Shown: one piece after another, positions 26,494-35,077 of the stretch
How positions within the stretch are numbered: the stretch's first letter is position 1
Layout: every line of letters begins with the position of its first letter
From: Weissella cibaria KACC 11862
GTDB lineage: Bacteria; Bacillota; Bacilli; Lactobacillales; Lactobacillaceae
DNA: 64,000 bases
Direction: 5' to 3'
Assembly (NCBI RefSeq): GCF_000193635.1
Contig: NZ_AEKT01000049.1
Location: 1-64,000, forward strand
Position numbers and translations under genes: made by a program
Notes under the pieces: generated by a model
Seen by the model: only the letters and a program-made list of their open reading frames with translations
What the model was told of the DNA's origin: nothing
The model's database searches: none

Positions 26494-27957
26494 TTAGATT
26501 AACTTACGATCTGATTGTTGCATCTTCTTCTCGAAGCGACCCAACAAACGACTAATACCAAATGTCAAAATGAAGTAAATTGCTGCCGAAATAATCAACG
26601 GAATGAACGGCTTGAATGACGCACCTTGCACAACTGACGTCTGGAATGTCAACTCACCAACACCGATAACGGAAACCACTGAACCTTCCTTGATAACCGT
26701 CACAAATTCATTACCCAAAGCTGGCAAGATATTCTTGATTGCTTGTGGCAACACCATGTAACGCATGGTTTGCATCTTCGTGAAGCCTAGCGAACGCGCA
26801 GCTTCTGTTTGCCCAGCGGGTACAGCTTGAATTCCTGAACGAATAATTTCAGCAACATAGGCTGCGGAGTTCAAGAACATTGCAATGGCACCGGCCATGA
26901 AACTTGAAACGTTCAAACCAATGACTTGCGTACCGAAGTACACAATGAATACTTGAATCAACAATGGCACACCACGAACAGCTTCGATGTAGGCAACCGC
27001 AAACCACTTTAATGGCTTAACGCTTGAAAGCTTCATCAACGCCAACAAAATACCCAAAACAATTCCGAAGAACACACCAATCACAGCCAAGCCAACCGTA
27101 TTAATCGTTCCCTTAACAAAGTAAGGGTAGTACTTTTCAAAGAATGATTCCTTGTGGTTCATCAGTGCAACTGCTTCATCGCGCCACTTATCCAATGGGG
27201 CACCGATAACATGCTTTTCCAAGATGTTATTAACCTTACTTTGCAGCACAGTCGCATTCTTGGCCATCACGACTGAAGAACCATTCGTTTCACCTGGCAA
27301 AGCGGCCTTTGCAACCGCAAATTGTGTACTCTCACCCAAGTAACTATCAGCCGTCGTATCCGGTACGACGACACCATCAACCTTGTCTTGTGTCAACTGG
27401 GTCACGGCATCGTTAACCTTCTTCAATGACACAACCTTCTTCGCATCTACTTGCTTAGCAGCATCTTCTTGAATCGATGACAATTGCGCCGCCAATGTGG
27501 CCTTCTTCAAATCGTTTAGATTCGTCAACTTGTTAGCGTTCTTCTTCAGCGTCATCACTACGTTCTTATCAACGAAGTATGGTTCTGAAAACGATGCTTC
27601 TTGTTCACGTTCAGGCGTTGCCGTCATCCCGGCCACAACCATATCAACCTTACCCGTCTTTACGGCCCCCAACAACGCATCGAAACTCATTTCTTGAATG
27701 ACCAACTTCACGCCCAAACGCTTGGCGATTTCATTGGCAACCGAAATATCAAACCCGACAATCTTATCTTTACCATTAACGGTCGTGTGGAACTCGTATG
27801 GCGCATAATCAGCTGACGTACCAACAACCAGCTTGCCACTTTTTTCAATTTTCGATAGGACGGGATCGGTTTGCGCAGCACTCGCTGGTGCGACCATTCC
27901 GACCAACATCATCATTGTCATGACCGCGGCCATGATTTTCGTTACCCATTTTTGCAT
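26494..27957 (-). CDS. Glutamine-type ABC transporter, fused binding protein and permease
   Basis: A 487-residue fusion. A signal peptide ends at APASAA near residue 28. Residues 35-265 are a family 3 solute-binding domain (LVVGTSADYAPYEF, VGFDISVANEIAKRLG, GKVDMVVAGMTATPERE). Residues 280-480 are a HisM/GlnP-type permease with the ATPase-coupling loop EAARSLGFTKMQTMRYMVLPQAIKN, quoted here as the EAA motif. Such fusions (GlnP) import glutamine, glutamate or asparagine in lactic acid bacteria. Only one binding domain is present. The ATPase gene is next, 17 bases downstream. Confidence 0.92.
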   Translation of the reverse strand: MQKWVTKIMAAVMTMMMLVGMVAPASAAQTDPVLSKIEKSGKLVVGTSADYAPYEFHTTVNGKDKIVGFDISVANEIAKRLGVKLVIQEMSFDALLGAVKTGKVDMVVAGMTATPEREQEASFSEPYFVDKNVVMTLKKNANKLTNLNDLKKATLAAQLSSIQEDAAKQVDAKKVVSLKKVNDAVTQLTQDKVDGVVVPDTTADSYLGESTQFAVAKAALPGETNGSSVVMAKNATVLQSKVNNILEKHVIGAPLDKWRDEAVALMNHKESFFEKYYPYFVKGTINTVGLAVIGVFFGIVLGILLALMKLSSVKPLKWFAVAYIEAVRGVPLLIQVFIVYFGTQVIGLNVSSFMAGAIAMFLNSAAYVAEIIRSGIQAVPAGQTEAARSLGFTKMQTMRYMVLPQAIKNILPALGNEFVTVIKEGSVVSVIGVGELTFQTSVVQGASFKPFIPLIISAAIYFILTFGISRLLGRFEKKMQQSDRKLI

Positions 27958-27974
27958 ATAATAACCCTCATTTT

Positions 27975-28706
27975 TTACAACATCTTCGCTAAGAAGCTTT
28001 GCGCCCGTTCTGAATCCGGGTGCTCAAAGAACGCCTCTGGGTCATCATATTGGGCCATGTCACCATCGGCCATAAACCAAATCTTTGATGCCACTTCACG
28101 TGCAAAGCCCATTTCGTGCGTAACGACCAACATCGTCATGCCTTCCTGTGCTAATTCACGCATCGTCTTCAATACTTCGCCAACCATTTCTGGATCCAAC
28201 GCTGAGGTTGGTTCGTCAAACAACATAATCTTTGGGTTCATCGCCAACGCACGGGCAATCGCCACACGTTGTTGTTGACCACCAGACAAGGATGCTGGAT
28301 ATGCCGTCGCTTTGTCGGCCAAGCCAACCTTCGTCAAAAACTTTTCAGCCGTCTGTGTTGCTTCAGCATCCGCCACGCCCTTGACCTTAACCAAAGCGAT
28401 TTTGACGTTCTCAATCACCGACATATTTGGGAACAAATTAAAGCTCTGGAATACCATCCCCATATCCTGGCGAATCTTATCTAATTCACTTTCTGAGGCT
28501 TGCGTAATATCTTGCCCTTCAAAAATAACTTCCCCAGACGTTGGTCGGTCTAACATATTCAACCCACGTAGCAATGTTGACTTACCAGTTCCAGAAGGTC
28601 CCAACAAGGCAATAACATCACCCTCTTCAACCGTTGCGTTGATACTGCGCAAGATGGTTTTATCCCCATACGCTTTGTGTAAATTCTTAATCGTTATAAT
28701 CGCCAT
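27975..28706 (-). CDS. glnQ: Polar amino-acid ABC transporter ATPase (GlnQ-like)
   Basis: A 243-residue ATPase with Walker A GPSGTGKST, Q-loop VFQSFNLFPNM, signature LSGGQQQR, Walker B IMLFDEPTSALDPE and the H-loop VTHEM. The true start is the ATG at 28704-28706, 7 bases after AAAGGAG; the upstream open frame to 28817 lacks one. It is the first gene of the two-gene operon with the fused binding protein/permease. Confidence 0.92.
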   Translation of the reverse strand: MAIITIKNLHKAYGDKTILRSINATVEEGDVIALLGPSGTGKSTLLRGLNMLDRPTSGEVIFEGQDITQASESELDKIRQDMGMVFQSFNLFPNMSVIENVKIALVKVKGVADAEATQTAEKFLTKVGLADKATAYPASLSGGQQQRVAIARALAMNPKIMLFDEPTSALDPEMVGEVLKTMRELAQEGMTMLVVTHEMGFAREVASKIWFMADGDMAQYDDPEAFFEHPDSERAQSFLAKML

Positions 28707-28867
28707 CTTGCTACTCCTTTGTTTCGTACTCGATGAATAGATATTACCAAGTTGTGTAATTTTATGCAATAACTTTCTTTGTTTTTGTATATTTATCACA
28801 GGCGAAAACGGGTGCAAATGCCGTCATTACAACGATTACAGGTTTCAAAAAAGTTTTTTGTATACAG

Positions 28868-28899
28868 AAAAAAGGCCCGCTAATTGAATAGCGGGCCTT
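28868..28899 (-). terminator. Terminator after the sugar porter gene
   Basis: AAGGCCCGCTA pairs with TAGCGGGCCTT around a 6-base loop, followed by six T on the minus strand. Confidence 0.87.
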
Positions 28900-28921
28900 A
28901 AGCTCTCTCTTTGCACAACAC

Positions 28922-30325
28922 TTAGCGTGCAATGTGTTCTGTAATGTTTGCTTCGTCTTCGCGCCAACCCTTTGCGTGGGCACGTGAACGCAAGTCAGCT
29001 TCGATTTGCTCCAACGTTTGGTTACGCGTCTCAATCGTGAAGTGCTTGACGAACCAGATGGCTGCGATACATAGCACGGCATAACCGATGAACAATGAAC
29101 CCGTACCGAAGTAGTTCAACAATGGTGGGAACGTCAATGAAACAATGGCGTTGGCACCCCAGTTAACAACGGCTCCGAATGAGTTACCCAAACCACGAAT
29201 GTTCAATGGGAAGGACTCACCGATCATCACCCACATAACTGGTCCCCAAGTTGCTGAGAAGAAAGCGATGTAAATCGTCAATGCAATCGCGCAGATGTAA
29301 GCTGCGGCTTGTGATTGACCTGAGAAGTGCATTGAGAATGACATGATGAAGAGTGAAATACCCATTCCCCAAGCACCCCAGATCAACATCTTCTTACGGT
29401 CAACCTTGTCCATCATCTTCATGGCAACCCATGTCACGATAACGTTAAAGACACCAATTCCAATGTGGGCAATCAAAGCGGCACTGACACCAAAACCAAC
29501 ATCAGTAAAGATTGTTGGGGCATAGTACAAAACCGTGTTACATCCCATGACTTGTTGGAAGATTGCCAATCCCATGGCCATTACCAAGACCGGACGGGCC
29601 ATCAAACCAAACAATTCCTTGAAACCACCGTTAGCCATTGATGCTTGCAACTTAATGTCAGCCAATTCATCCTTAGCGGCTTCTGAGTTGTCTTGCAACT
29701 TTGTCAAAACAGCCAAAGCTTCGTCTTCTTGACCCTTACGAACCAAGTAACGTGGTGACTCTGGCAATGCGATACCACCAAAGAACATCAAAATTGATGG
29801 TACAGCGGCCAATCCCAACATCCAACGCCAACCAAGGTCAAAGCCTGACAACGCGTAGTTAGAAATGTAGGCCAACAAGATACCGGTCATGATCATCAAT
29901 TGGAACATGGTTCCGATTCCACCACGCTTGTCGGCGGGTGCCAATTCTGACAGGTAAGTTGGGATCAACGCTGATGCACCACCAACGGCGATTCCCAAAA
30001 CGATACGTGAGGCAACCAACAACTCAAAGTTATGAGCGACGGCTGATCCCAACGCACCAACGATAAAGATAAGTGATGAGACCATCAACAACTTACGACG
30101 ACCGTACTTATCTGATGAAGGTCCAATAATAGCTGCTCCGATGATAGCTCCCAGCAAAACCGCTGACACTACCCATCCTTGTTGCCATGAACCCAAATTC
30201 AATTGCTTCTCGATGAAAAGAATAGCTCCTGAAATAACACCTGTGTCATAACCGAAAAGCAATCCACCCAAGGCACCAAAGAAATAAATCAGACTTGTTG
30301 AAAGTGACTTTTTCTCATTTGTCAT
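28922..30325 (-). CDS. MFS sugar porter (pentose/galactose proton symporter type)
   Basis: A 467-residue, 12-helix transporter of the sugar porter family (XylE, GalP, AraE). Signatures are FGYDTGVISGA in helix 1, DKYGRRK after helix 2, PTYLSELAP, PESPRYLV after helix 6, QQVMGCNTVLYY in helix 7 and GPVMWVMIGESFP in helix 10. The ATG follows AGGAG at 8 bases. It has a promoter with a perfect cre site (30410-30423), so it should be repressed by CcpA in glucose. It is closely similar to the gene at 61844. Xylose, arabinose or galactose is likely. Confidence 0.92.
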   Translation of the reverse strand: MTNEKKSLSTSLIYFFGALGGLLFGYDTGVISGAILFIEKQLNLGSWQQGWVVSAVLLGAIIGAAIIGPSSDKYGRRKLLMVSSLIFIVGALGSAVAHNFELLVASRIVLGIAVGGASALIPTYLSELAPADKRGGIGTMFQLMIMTGILLAYISNYALSGFDLGWRWMLGLAAVPSILMFFGGIALPESPRYLVRKGQEDEALAVLTKLQDNSEAAKDELADIKLQASMANGGFKELFGLMARPVLVMAMGLAIFQQVMGCNTVLYYAPTIFTDVGFGVSAALIAHIGIGVFNVIVTWVAMKMMDKVDRKKMLIWGAWGMGISLFIMSFSMHFSGQSQAAAYICAIALTIYIAFFSATWGPVMWVMIGESFPLNIRGLGNSFGAVVNWGANAIVSLTFPPLLNYFGTGSLFIGYAVLCIAAIWFVKHFTIETRNQTLEQIEADLRSRAHAKGWREDEANITEHIAR

Positions 30326-30393
30326 GTTTCCGTTCTCCTGAACTAATATAAAATAAATAAGTTAATTTATCGATACAACCAACCTCTACATCA

Positions 30394-30423
30394 ACTATAA
30401 CACTCATTTTGAAAGCGCTTGCA
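30394..30423 (-). promoter_or_regulatory. Promoter region with CcpA (cre) site
   Basis: TGAAAGCGCTTGCA (30410-30423) matches the cre consensus TGWAARCGYTWNCW at every position. TATAGT on the minus strand (30394-30399) is a good -10; the cre overlaps its -35 region, a repressing position. Confidence 0.82.
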
Positions 30424-30467
30424 AGCGAATTCACTTATTCTGCTATATTTAGTCGCAAATGGTCAAA

Positions 30468-30497
30468 AAACGGTCATCCACTTCTGGATGACCGTTT
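30468..30497 (-). terminator. Terminator after the acyltransferase gene
   Basis: AAACGGTCATCCA pairs perfectly with TGGATGACCGTTT around a 4-base loop, followed by T on the minus strand. Confidence 0.87.
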
Positions 30498-30543
30498 GAA
30501 ATTCGTCTAGAATAGTGGACAATCAGCTTTTCGCAACGACAGA

Positions 30544-31632
30544 TCACAGTTCAGCATCTCTCTGACGAACAAACAAGATAACTAATTTATGGAATCTGTT
30601 TTCAATTCCAACGAATACACTATGGATAAGTTTATCTATCCCACATCGTTTAAATAATTGCATTCTGGTAAATTCCATCACCAAAGCTCCTAAGAACATT
30701 ATCGTCGTTATCCCTAAAACCCATAATAATTGCTGTACAGGATTGTAAGACTTAACCCACTCCAGTTGATTTTTTAATAAGTCATAAAGATAAGATCCAT
30801 TGATAATATACGCACCAAAAGTCAATGAACCTAATCCCGCCACAAATCGTCCTTTCGAATCAGGCAATTTAAAACGTCTTATTGATTCAAACAGGGCAAC
30901 ACTTTGCACAAACACCCATGGGGAATTATAGCTTATTATCCTTAACGGGCCATAGCCCATCTCTGAAACGTAAAATTCACCAACTAAATACGCAACCGGC
31001 ATCACAAAAAACAAAGTCATCAAATATTTCGTTTGTATTTTTTGGAGCGGTTTATATATTTTTAGGTATCCACCAACCATATACATTATGGCTAACCAAA
31101 AGCTAGAGTAACCACTCAATAAAAACCAACCATCAACGTATCCTAACGTACATGCAACAATTAGGAAGCCAACAATCAATTTAGTCAAGTATAACTCCGA
31201 CAAATGCTGCATCCCCTTATTAAGAAACGGCGCCATTAACAACATTCCAATGTACGCGTTAACATACCAATATCTCACAGAAAAAATTGATAAAACATTT
31301 TCCAAAATGTTTCCCAATGTAATTTTTTCTACAAATGGAATGCACGCAAATACAATAAAGATAGACCAAAACATTGTTTGAACAACTACATTAAATAATC
31401 GCTCATAATTAATTTTTCTTGTGGCCATTAAATATCCTGTAATCATCGCAAACATATTAACTGCAACAATCCCTAAATTTTCAATATACCACATGCTAAA
31501 AAAAGCTCTTGATTTGTATGTCTCCTCCAGAACGCCACCGTTCCAAAGATTGTGAATCAAAAAAACCATAAAAATGGCCACTATTCTCGCTAAATCAACA
31601 CCATATTCTCTTCTCAAAATCCTTTCCTCCAC
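30544..31632 (-). CDS. Membrane acyltransferase, family 3
   Basis: A 362-residue protein with about ten membrane helices and the family start: REYGVDLARIVAIFMVFLIHN, with the conserved His in helix 1. Such enzymes put acetyl or other acyl groups on surface sugars. It is monocistronic with its own terminator. Its codons are visibly more AT-rich than those of its neighbours, like the 26-8654 cluster, which suggests acquisition with surface-sugar genes. The acceptor is unknown. RNA leader and promoter are not clear. Confidence 0.85.
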   Translation of the reverse strand: MEERILRREYGVDLARIVAIFMVFLIHNLWNGGVLEETYKSRAFFSMWYIENLGIVAVNMFAMITGYLMATRKINYERLFNVVVQTMFWSIFIVFACIPFVEKITLGNILENVLSIFSVRYWYVNAYIGMLLMAPFLNKGMQHLSELYLTKLIVGFLIVACTLGYVDGWFLLSGYSSFWLAIMYMVGGYLKIYKPLQKIQTKYLMTLFFVMPVAYLVGEFYVSEMGYGPLRIISYNSPWVFVQSVALFESIRRFKLPDSKGRFVAGLGSLTFGAYIINGSYLYDLLKNQLEWVKSYNPVQQLLWVLGITTIMFLGALVMEFTRMQLFKRCGIDKLIHSVFVGIENRFHKLVILFVRQRDAEL

Positions 31633-31768
31633 ACTCTTTTAGTTTAAAAGTCTAAAGAAATAAGATGATTATTTTTTGAACAAAAGAAGGACGATAATAC
31701 TTTGTGATTTAAAGATGCTTTTAAATATCAACTAAAATTTTTCTTATTAATTGCTAACCAAATATAAA

Positions 31769-31813
31769 CGCCCTGTTGTTTATCATTTAAGATTGATAAA
31801 CAACAGGGCGTAG
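31769..31813 (-). terminator. Long hairpin after the DUF2922 gene
   Basis: ACGCCCTGTTGTTTATCA pairs perfectly with its complement around a 9-base loop (18-bp stem), followed by TTTATATTT on the minus strand; a probable terminator. Confidence 0.78.
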
Positions 31814-31832
31814 CCTCACTTATCTAATTAGT

Positions 31833-32060
31833 TTAAAACAACAATTCTTTCTGGGTTACGACATAAGCTGCACCGATTGGGTCACCAAAGCGTTGCACGC
31901 CCTTAGCGTCGACCAGGAAGTCAAAGCTGGCCAAGTCACGCATGGCTTGCTCAACCGCGGCCGGTGCCAAATTCTCATCAACATCCTTCAACTTCCAGTG
32001 TGCCTTAGCCCCTGGCTTGTCCGTGTTCTTAGCTGCAAATACCAAATCTAATGTCTTCAT
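31833..32060 (-). CDS. DUF2922-like small protein
   Basis: A 75-residue protein (MKTLDLVFAAKNTDKPGAKA...) whose start KTLDLVFA and acidic middle match the DUF2922 pattern. It follows a DUF1659-like gene by 23 bases; these two families are usually found side by side in Firmicutes. Function unknown. Ribosome site AGGAGG lies 7 bases before the ATG. Confidence 0.78.
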   Translation of the reverse strand: MKTLDLVFAAKNTDKPGAKAHWKLKDVDENLAPAAVEQAMRDLASFDFLVDAKGVQRFGDPIGAAYVVTQKELLF

Positions 32061-32083
32061 GTTAATTTCCTCCTCGTTTTGAA

Positions 32084-32299
32084 TTACGCAACAACCGGCA
32101 CGTTCTTGGCGGCGACGACCTTGATTTCCGTCACAGCTGGTTCCACACCCAATACCTCGACAACCTTGGCGAACTGACGCAATTGCGCCTCCGCCGTCCC
32201 TGGCTTGACGTAGAACGTCCGAGTGATCATCTTGTCGTTGGCGGGGTGATTTCCCGTGAAACGTACCTTAACAACTTCCATTACTTGGTTTTCTGACAT
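32084..32299 (-). CDS. DUF1659-like small protein
   Basis: A 71-residue protein with the sequence pattern of DUF1659: a beta-rich VVKVRFTG opening, FYVKPGTAEAQLRQFAKVVEVL and a hydrophobic end. GGAGGA precedes the ATG. It is the first gene of a two-gene unit with the DUF2922-like gene; nothing more is known about the pair. Element copy 2 begins 165 bases upstream of it. Confidence 0.75.
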   Translation of the reverse strand: MSENQVMEVVKVRFTGNHPANDKMITRTFYVKPGTAEAQLRQFAKVVEVLGVEPAVTEIKVVAAKNVPVVA

Positions 32300-32463
32300 T
32301 TTTGCTGTCCTCCGTATTTTGATTTTGAGTACCCGTGGCCACTTCGACTCGTTCTGAGTTATCAGCTTTATTTGCTGACACCTATACTAACGAAACGAGG
32401 GGCGCAAAATGTCGCAAAGTCGTTGAATTTATTTTTGGCGGGTCGTTTTATTGTTCATTGCAA

Positions 32464-32684
32464 GTCGCCGCTTCGCGCCGAGGCATGGTGGGTGGGGCGT
32501 GACTTCGCCAAAGATTATAAGGGGTAAACTCCGCCGGCACGAGCACCGGCTAGCTCCCAACTAATTGCGCTAAGGGTTAGGGTCTGCTCGCCTTATCTAA
32601 CCGGTGGTCGGCCGAACTTGTGAGTTCACCCCTTATAATCACTACGTCACACCCCACCCACCACGCCAGCAGCCGAGATGTTCT
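32464..32684 (-). repeat. Structured intergenic element, copy 2 (221 bp)
   Basis: Same plan and length as the copy at 22943. The 22-bp outer stem has two imperfections (A-C and C-A), and the 19-bp inner stem, which starts GATTATAAGG, has one A-C; all three become U-G or G-U on the minus strand. The 5' hairpin differs (TCGCCGC/GCGCCGA, one mismatch). It lies between the Fic terminator (34 bases away) and the DUF1659 gene. No ORF with a ribosome site is in this 456-base gap. Confidence 0.9.
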
Positions 32685-32717
32685 TAATTTGATTCGTTTA
32701 ACTTGAGATTGAGCACG

Positions 32718-32746
32718 AAAAAGGCAGACCCTCAGAGAGTCTGCCT
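32718..32746 (-). terminator. Terminator after fic
   Basis: AGGCAGAC pairs with GTCTGCCT around a 9-base loop, followed by five T on the minus strand. Confidence 0.82.
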
Positions 32747-32755
32747 ACAGTTTTA

Positions 32756-33724
32756 TTAGTTATTCAAGTATGCAATCATCCGCTGTTGTGCAGCAATGAT
32801 TATTGCCAGCATCTCTTGCACAAATAGCGTTGCTTCAGCCCGATTACTCGGTCTGCTTGCTTCTTGAAACGCTTTATAGTACTTGCGCACATTTTTTGAA
32901 ATCTCGGTAGATATAGATAAGCCGGTTAATTCATCCAAGGACTGTGCTAGATCACTAGCGAGTAAGTATCGTCCAAACCGACCATTGCCGTCATTAAATG
33001 GATGAGTATTCTCAAACATAAAATGCGTAATAATCGCCTTAAAAACCGGGTCCACAGACAACGTATTTCTAAATGAAATCACTGCCTCAAGGACTTCATT
33101 AATTTCTATTTCTGTTTTTGGTGGTTCGTGAGTCGTTTCAAATGGTGTACCGATTCTGACTTCCCTGTCACGAAATAATCGACCGTCTGGTAAATCAGCA
33201 TTGCCAATTTCATTTTCTAACAGATCATCATAAATCACTCTGAAATCTAACAACTTGGCAATTTCGAGTGGGGCACGGTTGGATACAGCCAGATACCGTC
33301 TCGCACTACCCGACAATCGTGCAGTTACCCGCTTCACCGGATTATTAACCACCGCCTCCAACGCGGTTGCATCAACTGATACGTCCTCAATTGCATTGGT
33401 ATATATAATTTCATCAACCACCAACCGTTTCACTAAATGGCTTCGTTCGTCATCTGACAATGCCTGTTTTAAAATCGTGAGTTGCAAGGAATTTTGAGCA
33501 ATTCCTGCGCGTAACTGTTTTATTTGCTGAGTCATCACCATAAAAAGAGGATCTGCTGAACCGCCTAACTCGCTTTGATTAAACAGCTTTGGGGATAGAT
33601 TTGTAACAACTGTCGCTTCATCGTTGATGCGTCGTTGATATTCTCGCTCCAAGCCAACGGTTCGGCGCTCGACTGCCTCATTAAGTTGATATTTATACTT
33701 ATTCAACAATTGATGCTTTGCCAT
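32756..33724 (-). CDS. Fic-domain protein (AMPylase type)
   Basis: A 322-residue protein with a complete Fic active site, HPFNDGNGRFGR near residue 241, which in relatives transfers AMP to target hydroxyls. A TNAIED stretch near residue 109 fits the (S/T)xxxE inhibitory helix of class II Fic proteins, so it should be self-inhibited by that Glu. I prefer the ATG at 33722-33724, 8 bases after GGGG; a second ATG two codons earlier is possible. It is monocistronic, and no antitoxin gene is beside it, in keeping with the built-in inhibitor. Confidence 0.9.
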   Translation of the reverse strand: MAKHQLLNKYKYQLNEAVERRTVGLEREYQRRINDEATVVTNLSPKLFNQSELGGSADPLFMVMTQQIKQLRAGIAQNSLQLTILKQALSDDERSHLVKRLVVDEIIYTNAIEDVSVDATALEAVVNNPVKRVTARLSGSARRYLAVSNRAPLEIAKLLDFRVIYDDLLENEIGNADLPDGRLFRDREVRIGTPFETTHEPPKTEIEINEVLEAVISFRNTLSVDPVFKAIITHFMFENTHPFNDGNGRFGRYLLASDLAQSLDELTGLSISTEISKNVRKYYKAFQEASRPSNRAEATLFVQEMLAIIIAAQQRMIAYLNN

Positions 33725-33757
33725 ACCCATGACCCCTTTTTTCGTTTGGATAGCAAT

Positions 33758-33787
33758 AAATCCCGAAAATAGCGCTTTTCGGGATTT
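33758..33787 (-). terminator. Terminator after the aldo/keto reductase gene
   Basis: AAATCCCGAAAA pairs perfectly with TTTTCGGGATTT around a 6-base loop; T-rich on both sides. Confidence 0.82.
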
Positions 33788-33809
33788 TTAAACTAATTAT
33801 GCAACTGCT

Positions 33810-34658
33810 TTAATGTGGATACTGAGCCCCACGCTCGTAAACCTGTTCTGGTTCTTGGCTGATACGCTCGAACTTGTTCAAGGCAGTAATCAACGCCATT
33901 TCTTCGTCAGTTAGTGCGAAGTCATAAACATTACCGTTTTCAACTACACGCTCAGGACGTGATGACTTTGGAATAATGCTTGTGCCACGTTGGACGTGCC
34001 AGCGCAAAACAACTTGCGCGGGTGACTTTTGGTACTTCGCTGCAATGTCAACAATCACAGGCTCTGCCAAAACTGATCCACGGCCCAATGGCGCCCATGC
34101 TTGCGTCACAATGTGATTATCTTGGTGATACTGCAACAAGGCGTCCTGCGTCAAATGAGGGTGGTTCTCGACTTGGTTAACCACGGGTTGTTCATTGGCC
34201 TTGGTTGACAAATATTGCAAGTGAACCATGCCGTAATTTGACGTACCAATCGACTTCACTAACCCTTCATCCTTCAACCGTTCAAAAGCACGCCACGTCT
34301 CAAAGAAGTGTTGGTGTAATGGCCAGTGAACCAATAGCAAGTCAACGTAGTCCATATCTAGTTCGCGTAATGAGGCTTCCACAGAGGCCAACGTTGCATC
34401 GTAACCTTGATTAGCTTCTGCGACCTTTGTCGTCACAAACATCTCGTCACGTGGTAATGAGAGCTCCTTAATTGCAGCCCCCAGCATCCCCTCGTTCTTG
34501 TACATCTGCGCCGTATCAAATAGACGATAACCACTTTCCCAGGCCGACTGGACGACACCAGCTAGCTCCGCTTGGCTTGTGACCTTATATAATCCAAGTC
34601 CTTGCAACAGCATCTCATGGCCATCAGCAAGGGTTACCTTTGTTGTTAAATCAGACAT
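33810..34658 (-). CDS. Aldo/keto reductase
   Basis: A 282-residue NADPH-dependent oxidoreductase of the diketogluconate/methylglyoxal reductase group. The catalytic tetrad is visible: D in RLFDTAQMY, Y in the same motif, K in FVTTKV and H in LLLVHWPLH. The C-terminal IIPKSSRPERVVEN is the cofactor phosphate site. The ATG at 34656-34658 follows GGAGGG at 7 bases, six codons inside the longer frame. Monocistronic. The physiological aldehyde or ketone is not known. Confidence 0.9.
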   Translation of the reverse strand: MSDLTTKVTLADGHEMLLQGLGLYKVTSQAELAGVVQSAWESGYRLFDTAQMYKNEGMLGAAIKELSLPRDEMFVTTKVAEANQGYDATLASVEASLRELDMDYVDLLLVHWPLHQHFFETWRAFERLKDEGLVKSIGTSNYGMVHLQYLSTKANEQPVVNQVENHPHLTQDALLQYHQDNHIVTQAWAPLGRGSVLAEPVIVDIAAKYQKSPAQVVLRWHVQRGTSIIPKSSRPERVVENGNVYDFALTDEEMALITALNKFERISQEPEQVYERGAQYPH

Positions 34659-34755
34659 GTTAAATCCCTCCACCATTCATTTTACCCGATTTTGTCCGCA
34701 CAAATATAACTTTTCTATGACTTATACATCGCTGCTAAACACATCTTGGCTACCA

Positions 34756-34939
34756 CAACTGACCGGGGTTGTAGCCGGAGCGCTCAAAACTCGGCAACAT
34801 GCCGCATGGCCGGCGTCATTCAGTAAAGTCCACACAGGCCTTGAGGACTTAGGGGGAATTATTTGCCCCGCTGAATGGCGTCCGCGCCATTCGGTTGCCG
34901 ATTTTGAGCTTTGTCGGAGGCTACGACCCCGGTCAGTTG
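34756..34939 (+). repeat. Second type of structured intergenic element
   Basis: A 184-bp folded element unrelated in sequence to the four 221-bp copies. CAACTGACCGGGGTTGTAGC pairs with its complement at 34919-34939 (21 bp with one T-G). Inside, GCTCAAAACTCGGCAAC pairs with GTTGCCGATTTTGAGC (one bulge), then a CATTCAG/CTGAATG stem closes two small hairpins (AAGTCC/GGACTT and GGGG/CCCC). All three wobble pairs are G-T on the plus strand. One copy here, single-copy in the window. It fills most of the 418-base gap together with the terminator at 34956. Confidence 0.75.
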
Positions 34940-34955
34940 GTTCCCACCTACACAC

Positions 34956-34985
34956 AAAAGCGACGCCTTTGGGGACGTCGCTTTT
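34956..34985. terminator. Bidirectional terminator
   Basis: AAAAGCGACG pairs with CGTCGCTTTT around a 10-base loop. T-runs occur on both strands. It can end araA on the minus strand (92 bases past its stop) and a plus-strand transcript of the folded element at 34756. Confidence 0.78.
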
Positions 34986-35077
34986 GCTTTTGAGATTTTT
35001 AAGTTATTTTCGAGATGTATTTTGAGAGTGTTCGTTAATTTGTTAAGTTAAAACGTTTTGGGTTTGTTTTTAATTAA

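Noticed and set aside
28762-29082. Minus-strand ORF of 106 codons overlapping the sugar porter end
   Set aside because: It runs through the terminator and the 3' end of the porter in another frame; Arg/Lys/Ser-rich shadow.
32756-33724. Fic protein as the toxin of a two-gene toxin-antitoxin pair
   Set aside because: No antitoxin gene adjoins it, and the inhibitory TxxxE motif is inside the protein itself.
34722-34955. Minus-strand ORF of 77 codons in the second folded element
   Set aside because: The sequence is explained by the stem-loop structure; composition is Arg/Ser/Pro-rich without a ribosome site.
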